A stretch of DNA of 6,977 nucleotides, taken from the NCBI GenBank assembly GCA_015711895.1, contig JACVJH010000313.1, positions 1-6,977 of the forward strand, written 5' to 3'. Of this stretch, positions 1 through 5,336 are shown in pieces (the stretch's first letter is position 1; every line of letters begins with the position of its first letter). Origin of the DNA: Candidatus Solincola tengchongensis. GTDB taxonomy: Bacteria; Actinomycetota; Geothermincolia; Geothermincolales; RBG-13-55-18. The translations under genes were made by a program, and so were the position numbers. The notes under the pieces are model-generated. The model searched no databases. It had not been told where the DNA came from and saw only the letters and a program-made list of their open reading frames with translations.

Positions 1-414
1 GCGGGCAGCGGTGACCCGTTGCCCATAACCATGATCTGCTTCTCGGTATGCGCTCTGGCCATGATGGGCACGCCGCCCTCGGTGGGTTTCGTCACCAAGT
101 GGCTTCTGGGGAGCGGTTCCCTGGAGGCGGGTTTGCCGGTGTATATCGTCATCCTTCTGGTGAGCGCCCTGCTGAACGCGGCTTACTTCCTTCCCATCAT
201 CTACATGGCCTTCTTCCGGTGGGAGGGAGACGAGCTGGAGGAGCACGGGGAAAGGCACCATCCCAAGCTGGTCTTCGGCAAGGAGGCCGACCACAAGCTG
301 GTGGTACCGGTGGTCATCCTTGCCGCCCTGGTGGTCATCGCGGGTATCTGGAGCAACGTGCCCGGCTTCCCCTATTCTCTGGTCAGCAAGGTGGTCAACG
401 TCATTTTCCGATGA
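1..414 (+). CDS. MrpD/NuoM-like proton-conducting membrane subunit, C-terminal part
   Basis: The reading frame is open from base 1 to the TGA at 412-414, giving the last 137 residues; the start lies upstream of the window. Established family knowledge: this is the end of the antiporter-like fold shared by Mrp Na+/H+ antiporter subunits A and D, complex I NuoL/M/N and membrane hydrogenases, which move H+ or Na+ across the cytoplasmic membrane. The hallmark GTPPSVGFVTKW is at visible residues 23-34, with the family's conserved Lys at 33. Membrane segments follow at about 42-67 and 98-120, separated by a charged loop with several His and Glu (about 70-96). It ends soon after the last helix without the long tail seen on the next gene, as is usual for MrpD/NuoM-type members. 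The exact subunit (Mrp, hydrogenase-type or other) cannot be decided from this part. The next gene lies 96 bases downstream in the same direction. Confidence 0.85.
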   Translation, partial: AGSGDPLPITMICFSVCALAMMGTPPSVGFVTKWLLGSGSLEAGLPVYIVILLVSALLNAAYFLPIIYMAFFRWEGDELEEHGERHHPKLVFGKEADHKLVVPVVILAALVVIAGIWSNVPGFPYSLVSKVVNVIFR

Positions 415-479
415 TGGGTAACGGCTCTCGGGCTTGGGCGGTGCCTGCGGGAACGCGAGTACGGCGGGAGAGGTTCTTG

Positions 480-501
480 CAAAGGGGTGACAAAGGGGTG
501 A
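480..501 (+). repeat. 11-bp tandem duplication carrying the ribosome binding site
   Basis: CAAAGGGGTGA occurs twice in perfect tandem, at 480-490 and 491-501. Each copy contains an AGGGGTGA Shine-Dalgarno-like core. The second copy sits about nine bases before the GTG at 511 and is the likely ribosome binding site of the 714-residue gene; the first is too far away to serve that start. An in-frame TGA at 499-501, formed by the second copy itself, rules out any earlier start. Confidence 0.7.
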
Positions 502-510
502 GTCGCTGCG

Positions 511-2655
511 GTGCATGAGGAGACACTGGCCGTCCTTTCTTTCAGCTTCCTCCCGGCACTGGCTCTCCTCCTGCCGCTTGTGGGAGCGGCCGGGGCCGCG
601 GTGGGAGGAGAGAGGAGGCCGCGCCTCCGCAACTGGTCCGCGGTGCTGAGCACCGGGTTCACCCTGGTGGTGGTGGCCTCCCTCCTGGCCCGGGTGACGG
701 GGAAGGGGCCCGTGTACTTCGAGCTCGGATTCCTGCGCCTGGGAGAGCGCTTCTCCTGCGGGCTGGAGGTGGACGCCGTGGGGGCCTTTTTCGCCCTCTT
801 CGCCTCCATCCTGTGGTTCGCGGCCTCGCTGCACGCTTTCCGCTACATGGACCATGAACACAAGCGCACGCGTTTCTTCATCTTCATGCTCCTCACCGAG
901 AGCGCCACCCTGGGGGTCTTCATGGTGCAGGACTTCTTCAGCCTCTATCTCTTCTTCGAGGCCATGGGATTCTTGGCCTACCTACTGGTCATCCACTCCG
1001 AGACCCCCCGGGCCCGGGCGGCGGCGGCCAAGTACATGGGCATGACCGTCATCGGCGGCCTGAGCCTCATCGGGGGCGTGTTCCTCTACTTGGGATACGC
1101 GGGAACCACCTCCTTCCGGCCCCTCATGGAGAGCGCCTGGCTGACCGGGCCCTTCAAGGTGGCCGCAGTGGTCATGCTCGTCGCCGGCTTTGGGGTCAAG
1201 GCGGGCATGGTGCCTCTGCACGTCTGGTTGCCCGACGCCCACCCCGCGGCACCCTCCCCGGCCAGCGCCCTGCTCTCCGGGGTCATGATCAAGGCGGGGG
1301 CCTACGGCATCTTGAGGACGTTGCTCAGCTTCTTGCAGTCCCCCGTGGCCCACGGGGCGGAGGGGCAGGCTGCGGCGGGACACGGAGGGGAGGCGGCCGT
1401 CCATGCCGCGGGGGGTCTGGCCGCCGATGTGCGCATGCTGGGGTTCGCCGTCATCTGGATAGGCGTGACCACCATGTTCCTGGGCATGCTCCTGGCGCTG
1501 GTGCAGAGGGACATCAAGCGCACCCTGGCCTATTCCAGCGTGAGCCAGATGGGGTACATCCTCTTCGGCGTGGGATGCCTGGGGTACTTGGGCGCCGAGG
1601 GGGCCATGGGCATGGGTGGGAGCCTTTACCATATCATCAACCACGCTTTCTTCAAGGGATGTTTCTTCCTGGCCGCGGGCTCGGTCCTCTTCTGTGCCCA
1701 CGAGCTGGACATGTTCAAGCTGGGCGGGCTCTGGAGGCGTATGCCCCTCACCACGCTCTTCTGGTGTATCGCCGCTTTGGGCATCATGGGTATCCCCCTG
1801 GGCAACGGTTTCGTCTCCAAGACCCTGCTCCACCATGCCATACTCGAATCCCACCACCTGGCGGAAGGCGCACGTCTGGCCACCGCGGGTTGGGTGAAGG
1901 CGGCGGAGACGATGTTCATCATCACCAGCGGAGGCACCATCGGATATATAACCAAGATGACCTATTACACCTTCTTCCGCAGGCCGGACCCGGAACATGC
2001 CTCTCATCTGGAACACGTCCGGGAAGCCCCCGCATGGATGCTGGCCGGCACCGGGCTGCTCGCGGCGGGGGTCCTCTTCAACGGGCTTTTCCCGGGCCTC
2101 CTCCTGCGGCGGCTGGTCGGGCCGGCTGCGGGCACGGTGCCGGGCCTCGAGGCCCTTTACGTGGAGCACCTGGCGCATACCACCATATTCCTGTGGTCCA
2201 ATATCAAGGAGATATTCGTGCCTCTGGCCATCGGACTGAGCGTCTTCGTCCTGGGGGCATGGCCGGACCTGTTCCGGGTGCGCAGGAGGGGCCCGGACCT
2301 CTTCCAGTTGCGCCTGCCCCGCTGGCTGGGAGTGGATTTCTGGTACCTGGCCGCGGCGCGCGGCTCCTTGAGGCTGCTCTTCTGGGGAAAGAGGAACTAC
2401 GCGCCGGTGAAGGAGAACGTGGTCGCCCTGTGCAGGAGAGGCGCCGCGGCGGCCGTTCACGCCGTGAGGGAGGTCGTATATCCCTCGCTTACCACTCGTC
2501 CCGCGTCATGGGTGAGCCGGCAGGCGTTGCTGCTTTACGGAAACGCGCGCAGGGAGCTTCTGCCCCGTATCCGCGAGTACCAGGGAGACATCGCCGTGGG
2601 CGCCCTGGTCATCGCCGTGTCCCTCACCCTCTTTTTGATCATGCGCCTGATGTGA
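511..2655 (+). CDS. NuoL/MrpA-D-like proton-conducting membrane subunit, 714 aa
   Basis: This is a polytopic membrane protein of the proton/cation-conducting family (complex I NuoL/M/N, Mrp A/D, membrane hydrogenase). Family hallmarks are in order: the helix-5 Glu in FFEAMGFLAYLL (E150), helix-7 Lys in GFGVKAGMVPLHVWLPDAHP (K230), helix-8 Lys in SGVMIKAG (K261), QRDIKRTLAYSSVSQMGY (332-349), helix-12 Lys in INHAFFKG (K382), and GIPLGNGFVSK (K437). By family knowledge these residues line the ion path. About 15 membrane segments precede residue 585. A His/Ala/Gly-rich insertion lies between helices 8 and 9 (280-305). The tail from about 557 has a membrane helix, a basic stretch (589-690) and a last membrane helix (692-712), a layout like the C-terminus of NuoL. 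GTG at 511 is the first start after the in-frame stop at 499 and has an AGGGGTGA site nine bases upstream. It probably pairs with the preceding MrpD/NuoM-like subunit. The family is certain; the exact complex is not. Confidence 0.93.
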   Translation: MHEETLAVLSFSFLPALALLLPLVGAAGAAVGGERRPRLRNWSAVLSTGFTLVVVASLLARVTGKGPVYFELGFLRLGERFSCGLEVDAVGAFFALFASILWFAASLHAFRYMDHEHKRTRFFIFMLLTESATLGVFMVQDFFSLYLFFEAMGFLAYLLVIHSETPRARAAAAKYMGMTVIGGLSLIGGVFLYLGYAGTTSFRPLMESAWLTGPFKVAAVVMLVAGFGVKAGMVPLHVWLPDAHPAAPSPASALLSGVMIKAGAYGILRTLLSFLQSPVAHGAEGQAAAGHGGEAAVHAAGGLAADVRMLGFAVIWIGVTTMFLGMLLALVQRDIKRTLAYSSVSQMGYILFGVGCLGYLGAEGAMGMGGSLYHIINHAFFKGCFFLAAGSVLFCAHELDMFKLGGLWRRMPLTTLFWCIAALGIMGIPLGNGFVSKTLLHHAILESHHLAEGARLATAGWVKAAETMFIITSGGTIGYITKMTYYTFFRRPDPEHASHLEHVREAPAWMLAGTGLLAAGVLFNGLFPGLLLRRLVGPAAGTVPGLEALYVEHLAHTTIFLWSNIKEIFVPLAIGLSVFVLGAWPDLFRVRRRGPDLFQLRLPRWLGVDFWYLAAARGSLRLLFWGKRNYAPVKENVVALCRRGAAAAVHAVREVVYPSLTTRPASWVSRQALLLYGNARRELLPRIREYQGDIAVGALVIAVSLTLFLIMRLM

Positions 2656-2682
2656 AAGAATGACCGGTGTGGAGGAGGCCTT

Positions 2683-3099
2683 GTGGCCATGTTGGGATTG
2701 ACGGCAGCCGGCAACCTGGGACGGGACCTCTTCGCGGCCTTCATCGCCGCCTTGGTCGGTGGGGCGGTGCTCCTCTACGCCGCAGCTTCCGATCTCTTCG
2801 ACCTCAAGCTGTTCAAGTTCGACCCCTTTTCCCTGCGCTATCCACGGGAGGCACGCATCGAGTACTGGTACGTGCGCGCTGCCAGAAAGTTCCAGGCTTT
2901 TCTGGCAGGTGGGGGCTGGAGCTACGCCAAGTTCAAGAAGCGGGCCAAGGTGACCTTCAAGAGGGACTGGAGGAAGTTCAGGCGAGAGGCGCGCCGCATG
3001 CTGCCCGACGCCGCCCGGCGGCTTAACCGGGACATAGCCCTGGGAGCGCTGGCCATCGCCGTGACCCTGGTGGCGCTCTTGATCATGAGGCTGGTCTGA
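2683..3099 (+). CDS. Small two-helix membrane protein, paralogue of the C-terminal tail of the 714-aa subunit
   Basis: This 138-residue protein has a membrane helix at about 16-35, a strongly basic, probably helical middle (52-116) and a second membrane helix at 118-137. It aligns with the tail of the preceding gene. Residues 47-77 match 596-626 without gaps (13 of 31 identical, including LR.PR, WY and AAR), and 117-138 match 693-714 (15 of 22 identical, sharing DIA.GAL.IAV and LIMRL). Between the blocks it is 27 residues shorter. It lacks all ion-channel helices, so it cannot transport alone; an accessory or structural role in the antiporter-like complex is inferred. GTG at 2683 is preferred because GGAGG at 2671-2675 is seven bases upstream. 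ATG at 2689 is an alternative using the second GGAGG (2674-2678). The gap after the previous stop is 27 bases, so co-transcription is likely. I know no named family for it. Confidence 0.85.
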   Translation: MAMLGLTAAGNLGRDLFAAFIAALVGGAVLLYAAASDLFDLKLFKFDPFSLRYPREARIEYWYVRAARKFQAFLAGGGWSYAKFKKRAKVTFKRDWRKFRREARRMLPDAARRLNRDIALGALAIAVTLVALLIMRLV

Positions 3100-3420
3100 G
3101 GGGTCGGCGGTCAGGGTGGCGCCGTCGGGAGGATTGCCCTTTGCCCCGCCGGAAGGCCGGTCCCTGATGGCGTTGGGGATGCGTGATGCAGGATGACACG
3201 GCCTTCGCGGTATGGGCAGGGCCGGGAAAAGGTCTGGGCAAGGGCATGAAGGTCCGTGGTGGAGGAGAGAGGAAGGCAGTCGGCCGGTGAGGGATGGACA
3301 TGGAGAAGCGGTTTGGATGTTTCTCCTGTGCGGGTGGGAGATGCGGCGCCGTGAGAAGGTGTGAAGAAAAGATGAAAGGGGTTCGGGGGACCAATAAAGG
3401 GATGACATGGAGGGTGAAGA
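3100..3420. other. 321-base intergenic region, no supported gene
   Basis: No convincing gene, RNA or terminator is seen. The first part is GC-rich, with a short inverted repeat CCGG-AAGG-CCGG at 3149-3160 but no following T-run. From about 3240 the + strand becomes notably purine-rich (runs of GGAGGAGAGAGGAAGG and GAAGAAAAGATGAAAGG type), which could be an mRNA leader. Two short frames are open: 34 codons at 3186-3290, and 44 codons at 3294-3428 with four Cys. Neither has a well-spaced Shine-Dalgarno site. The long minus-strand frames here are pyrimidine-strand shadows rich in Pro, Ser and Arg. The only AT-rich hexamer, AATAAA at 3393-3398, has no credible -35 partner. Confidence 0.5.
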
Positions 3421-3654
3421 ATGCTTAGGAAAACATCGGTCCTTGTCCTGGTCGTCGTCCTGCTGCTTACGGTCGGCCTTTCCACGGCTCGTGCGGAGGC
3501 GGCCGAATCCGGAGAGGGCGAGAAGAGCAGTTCGGTGAAGTTGGTGGTGACCATCGCCGCCATCTGGCTGGCCATCATGGCCGCGGTGATCACCGTGGTT
3601 GTGGTCACCCGCCGCAAGGCGGGTGAGGAGGAAAGGCAGAGCAAGGAGGGATGA
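3421..3654 (+). CDS. Small exported/membrane protein of unknown function, 77 aa
   Basis: I do not recognise this protein. Residues 1-27 look like a signal peptide: a basic MLRK start, a hydrophobic core at 6-20, and two possible AXA cleavage sites (ARA 23-25, AEA 25-27). A short acidic, Ser-rich linker (28-39) follows, then a membrane helix at about 40-62 and a charged cytoplasmic tail beginning TRRK (63-77). If the signal is cleaved, the mature product would be a single-helix protein of about 50 residues with its N-terminus outside; if not, a two-helix hairpin. GGAGGGTGA at 3409-3417, with its GGAGGG core six bases before the ATG, supports both the start and the gene being real. It lies between the antiporter-like genes and the 143-residue membrane protein. 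Small single-helix subunits are common in respiratory and antiporter complexes, but membership here is only inferred from position. Confidence 0.75.
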   Translation: MLRKTSVLVLVVVLLLTVGLSTARAEAAESGEGEKSSSVKLVVTIAAIWLAIMAAVITVVVVTRRKAGEEERQSKEG

Positions 3655-3712
3655 GGCTCGTGCCCTGACGGTTCCTGACGTCTGGTCCGGCCGGGTTGCC
3701 CCCATGGCCTTG

Positions 3713-3735
3713 CGAGGAGCGAGTGGGGCTCCTCG
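3713..3735 (+). other. Perfect 8-bp stem-loop in the gap before the 143-aa gene
   Basis: CGAGGAGC (3713-3720) is the exact reverse complement of GCTCCTCG (3728-3735), with a seven-base loop GAGTGGG. It lies 59 bases after the 77-residue gene. No T-run follows, so it is not a classical intrinsic terminator. It could be an RNA-stabilising or attenuating hairpin between the two small genes. Confidence 0.45.
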
Positions 3736-3755
3736 GAGGATGAGCTCGCAGGCCC

Positions 3756-3774
3756 ACAAGCTTAAAGTTCTTGT
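3756..3774. promoter_or_regulatory. Possible operator-like dyad ACAAG-N9-CTTGT
   Basis: ACAAG (3756-3760) and CTTGT (3770-3774) form a five-base inverted repeat around the AT-rich centre CTTAAAGTT. This is the only AT-rich patch in the 165-base gap before the 143-residue gene, whose ATG is 45 bases further on. A regulator site or promoter element is possible, but the arms are short enough to arise by chance and no clear -35/-10 pair is visible. Confidence 0.2.
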
Positions 3775-3819
3775 CTGGAACGAGATGCGCATGTTCTCGA
3801 GGTCCCAAGGAGGTAGGAA

Positions 3820-4251
3820 ATGAGCGAGAAGCAGTTCGGAGCGGCGCGGTGGTTGACCGCTCTGGCGGTGATCTTCATACCTCTGTCCATCATCATCCTC
3901 ATCTCCGGTTCCTGGCTGGCCAACTTCACCTCCAACCAGTGGACGCGTTACCTCCTGTTCGCCTCCTGGGTCTTCATGACCCTCTCCACGGTCCTGGGGG
4001 TGGTGAACATGGTGAGTGGCGCAGGGGAGGAGTCGTCTCCCCTTCCGGACGTCGCCGGTGATGCGGGCATCGGGGAAGAGGAGGGAAGGGAGTCGGAGCC
4101 CCTACTCTCCTCGAGGGCCGAACCCAAGGGTCAAGAGGTGGAGCAGTCCTTGCTGCTGGGGCAGGTCTCGTGCTTCCTTTTGGGTCTTTTTCTCTACGTG
4201 GCCTTCATATCCTGGATGGTCCTGCCGAAGATCGGCCTTTCCGGCCTCTGA
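3820..4251 (+). CDS. Three-helix membrane protein with acidic loop, unknown function, 143 aa
   Basis: I recognise no family. Hydrophobic segments at about 11-32, 43-65 and 111-136 predict three membrane helices. Between the second and third lies a 40-residue hydrophilic loop (68-108) rich in Glu, Gly, Ser and Pro, with runs such as EEEGRESEP, that looks disordered and strongly acidic. The N-terminus (MSEKQFGAARW) is short and weakly charged. The start is well supported: AAGGAGGT at 3807-3814 is an almost ideal ribosome binding site five bases before the ATG. The protein has no Cys pairs, FMN-attachment (S/T)GA(S/T) motif or other cofactor signature. The UPF0280 gene begins nine bases after its stop in the same reading frame, which argues that the two are made together and may work together, for example as a membrane anchor and a soluble partner. 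That pairing is inference. Confidence 0.82.
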   Translation: MSEKQFGAARWLTALAVIFIPLSIIILISGSWLANFTSNQWTRYLLFASWVFMTLSTVLGVVNMVSGAGEESSPLPDVAGDAGIGEEEGRESEPLLSSRAEPKGQEVEQSLLLGQVSCFLLGLFLYVAFISWMVLPKIGLSGL

Positions 4252-4260
4252 TCCCCGCGG

Positions 4261-4995
4261 ATGAGGGAATACATCCACCGTTTCTACCGCCGGCAGATGC
4301 GGGCGGAAGGCCTGGTTTCCTTCCAGGTGAGGCTGAAGGAGAGCGACCTCTTCATCTGGGCATTGCGAGACCTGCGCGAGGAAGCCCTCGATTCGCTGAC
4401 CCGGCATCGCTCCCTCCTTGAGGAATTCATCGCCCGCCAGCCCCTTTTCGCCGCCACCTTCCGTCCTTATGCGGTTCCCGTGGAGGCGCCGGAGATAGTG
4501 AGGCGCATGGCGGAAGCAGCGGCTCGCGCCCACGTGGGCCCTATGGCCGCGGTGGCCGGGGCGGTCGCGGAGATGGTGGGCCTGGACCTCTTGCCTCTAT
4601 CGCCGGAACTGATGGTGGAGAACGGTGGAGACATCTTCCTCAGCTCGAGGTCGGAGAGGCGCATAGGGATCTTCGCCGGCGAGTCCCCGTTCAGCGGGCG
4701 CCTGGCCCTGGTGGTGGCGCCCACTCCTCCGCAGGGGTTGGGGATCTGCACCTCTTCGGCCACCGTCGGGCCTTCCTACAGCGCGGGGGCGGCTGATGCC
4801 GCCCTGGTGGTGGCGGAAAGCGCCAGCCTGGCCGACGCCGCGGCCACCGCCTTGGGTAATCGGGTCAAGTCGCCGGAGGATATGGAGGAAGCCCTGGCCT
4901 ACGTGGCCGGCCTGGAGGGCGTGACGGGATGCCTGGTCATCATGGGAGACAGGCTGGGAGTGAGGGGCGACCTGAGGCTGGAGAGGGCCGGGTAA
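4261..4995 (+). CDS. UPF0280 family protein (ApbE superfamily), 244 aa
   Basis: This is a full-length member of the uncharacterised UPF0280 family (COG2122), which is related to the ApbE flavin transferases. Family landmarks in order: an N-terminal Tyr/Arg-rich start leading to LVSFQVRLKESDLFI (18-32), PLFAATFRPY (61-70), VGPMAAVAGAVAE (92-104), VENGGDIFL (119-127), which resembles the ApbE GGD motif, GICTSSATVGPSYSAGAADA (161-180), and ADAAATALGN (191-200). No signal peptide or membrane helix is seen, so it is probably cytoplasmic. The biochemical function of the family is not established as far as I know; flavin-related chemistry is inferred from superfamily membership only. The ATG at 4261 is the first after the in-frame TGA at 4249 and fits the family's usual N-terminus, but no Shine-Dalgarno site precedes it, which suggests translational coupling to the 143-residue gene nine bases upstream. 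Parts of the 161-180 motif look different from the family form I remember (see findings). Confidence 0.93.
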   Translation: MREYIHRFYRRQMRAEGLVSFQVRLKESDLFIWALRDLREEALDSLTRHRSLLEEFIARQPLFAATFRPYAVPVEAPEIVRRMAEAAARAHVGPMAAVAGAVAEMVGLDLLPLSPELMVENGGDIFLSSRSERRIGIFAGESPFSGRLALVVAPTPPQGLGICTSSATVGPSYSAGAADAALVVAESASLADAAATALGNRVKSPEDMEEALAYVAGLEGVTGCLVIMGDRLGVRGDLRLERAG

Positions 4996-5107
4996 ACGGA
5001 AGGTGGTGCCTTGCCCCCGGTGGCTTTGACGCGGCCGGTGTTCAAGAGGCAGGTGGCAAGCGGAGGATCCCCTCTCCGGTGGAGGCGGACGGCGAGGTCC
5101 GAGTCCG

Positions 5108-5215
5108 ATGACGCCTTTCTCCAGGAAGGAATTGGAAAAGAGGTTGGCCGTCGCCCGCGGCCTTCATCCGGCTCCACAGGTCGTCCCGACGGATATGGCC
5201 CCGTATGCGGCTTAA
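5108..5215 (+). CDS. Doubtful 35-codon ORF, possibly a gene remnant
   Basis: ATG at 5108 opens 35 codons ending at TAA 5213-5215. The product begins MTPFSRKELEKRLAVARGLH and looks more protein-like than the other frames of this gap, with about 70% G or C at third positions. GAGG at 5094-5097 is a weak ribosome site ten bases upstream. The stretch KELEKRLAVARGLHPA is reminiscent, from memory, of the extreme N-terminus of adenine deaminases, where a short helix with an AVxRG-like motif precedes the first beta strand. The rest of that enzyme is absent from this window. It could therefore be a decayed leftover, a real micropeptide, or chance. Confidence 0.2.
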   Translation: MTPFSRKELEKRLAVARGLHPAPQVVPTDMAPYAA

Positions 5216-5242
5216 TCCCGTCTCCCTCGAGAGCCGTTCCCC

Positions 5243-5286
5243 AAGAGAGCGTCTCTTCGCGTTGCGAGCGCTGCAGGGCGCCGCTC
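5243..5286 (+). other. Two adjacent hairpins upstream of ligA
   Basis: AAGAGA (5243-5248) and TCTCTT (5252-5257) pair exactly around GCG. GAGCG (5266-5270) pairs with CGCTC (5282-5286) around an 11-base GC-rich loop that allows further pairing. The second hairpin ends six bases before the TATAAA element. Without a T-run neither is a clear terminator, but they may mark the end of the upstream transcription unit. Confidence 0.3.
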
Positions 5287-5287
5287 A

Positions 5288-5306
5288 TGTTGTATAAAAT
5301 TAAATG
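5288..5306 (+). promoter_or_regulatory. Probable ligA promoter (-10 element in AT-rich island)
   Basis: TATAAA at 5293-5298 lies inside an AT-rich island (TGTTGTATAAAATTAAATG) that stands out sharply from the GC-rich surroundings, 38 bases before the ligA start. This placement suits a -10 box with a leader of roughly 30 bases. No good -35 is present at 16-18 bases spacing; TTGCGA at 5262-5267 resembles one but would need a 25-base spacer. The call therefore rests on the -10 and base composition only. Confidence 0.45.
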
Positions 5307-5336
5307 GGTACCACGAATTAGGCAGGGGGGTCAGCG

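Larger units (their letters stand above)
4996..5336. other. 341-base intergenic region before ligA
   Basis: No well-supported gene lies here. The region holds a 35-codon open frame (5108-5215), two hairpins (5243-5257 and 5266-5286), and the AT-rich promoter-like island listed separately. A longer frame from the TTG at 5011 to 5340 ends in an ATGA overlap with ligA, but its sequence is low-quality, Arg/Ser/Pro-rich and includes the AT-rich island, so I do not call it. A transcription-unit boundary between the UPF0280 gene and ligA is the simplest reading. Confidence 0.55.

Noticed and set aside
411..518. 35-codon frame bridging the first two genes, starting with an ATGA overlap at 411 and ending inside the next gene
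   Set aside because: The product is Arg/Gly-rich with no recognisable pattern, and it has no ribosome binding site of its own. Chance overlap is the simpler reading.
982..2460. 492-codon frame on the minus strand across the 714-residue gene
   Set aside because: It is antisense to a certain gene and full of His, Gln, Pro and Gly of the kind produced by GC-rich antisense frames. No family resemblance.
1575..2663. 362-codon + strand frame overlapping the 714-residue gene
   Set aside because: It is an alternative-frame shadow of a well-conserved membrane protein, with Gly/Arg/Pro-rich low-quality sequence.
3149..3160. CCGG-AAGG-CCGG as a terminator after the 138-residue gene
   Set aside because: The stem is only four pairs, with no T-run after it.
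3186..3290. 34-codon frame in the 3100-3420 gap (starts MQDDTAFAVW)
   Set aside because: No spaced ribosome site, and the second half is Gly/Lys/Arg low complexity. Nothing beyond an open frame supports it.
2506..3792. 428-codon minus-strand frame spanning three + strand genes and two gaps
   Set aside because: It covers genes with good ribosome sites on the other strand. Its length comes from the purine-rich + strand, which rarely gives stops on the complement.
5262..5298. TTGCGA and TATAAA as a complete sigma-70 type promoter
   Set aside because: The 25-base spacing is far from 16-18, so only the -10-like element is kept.
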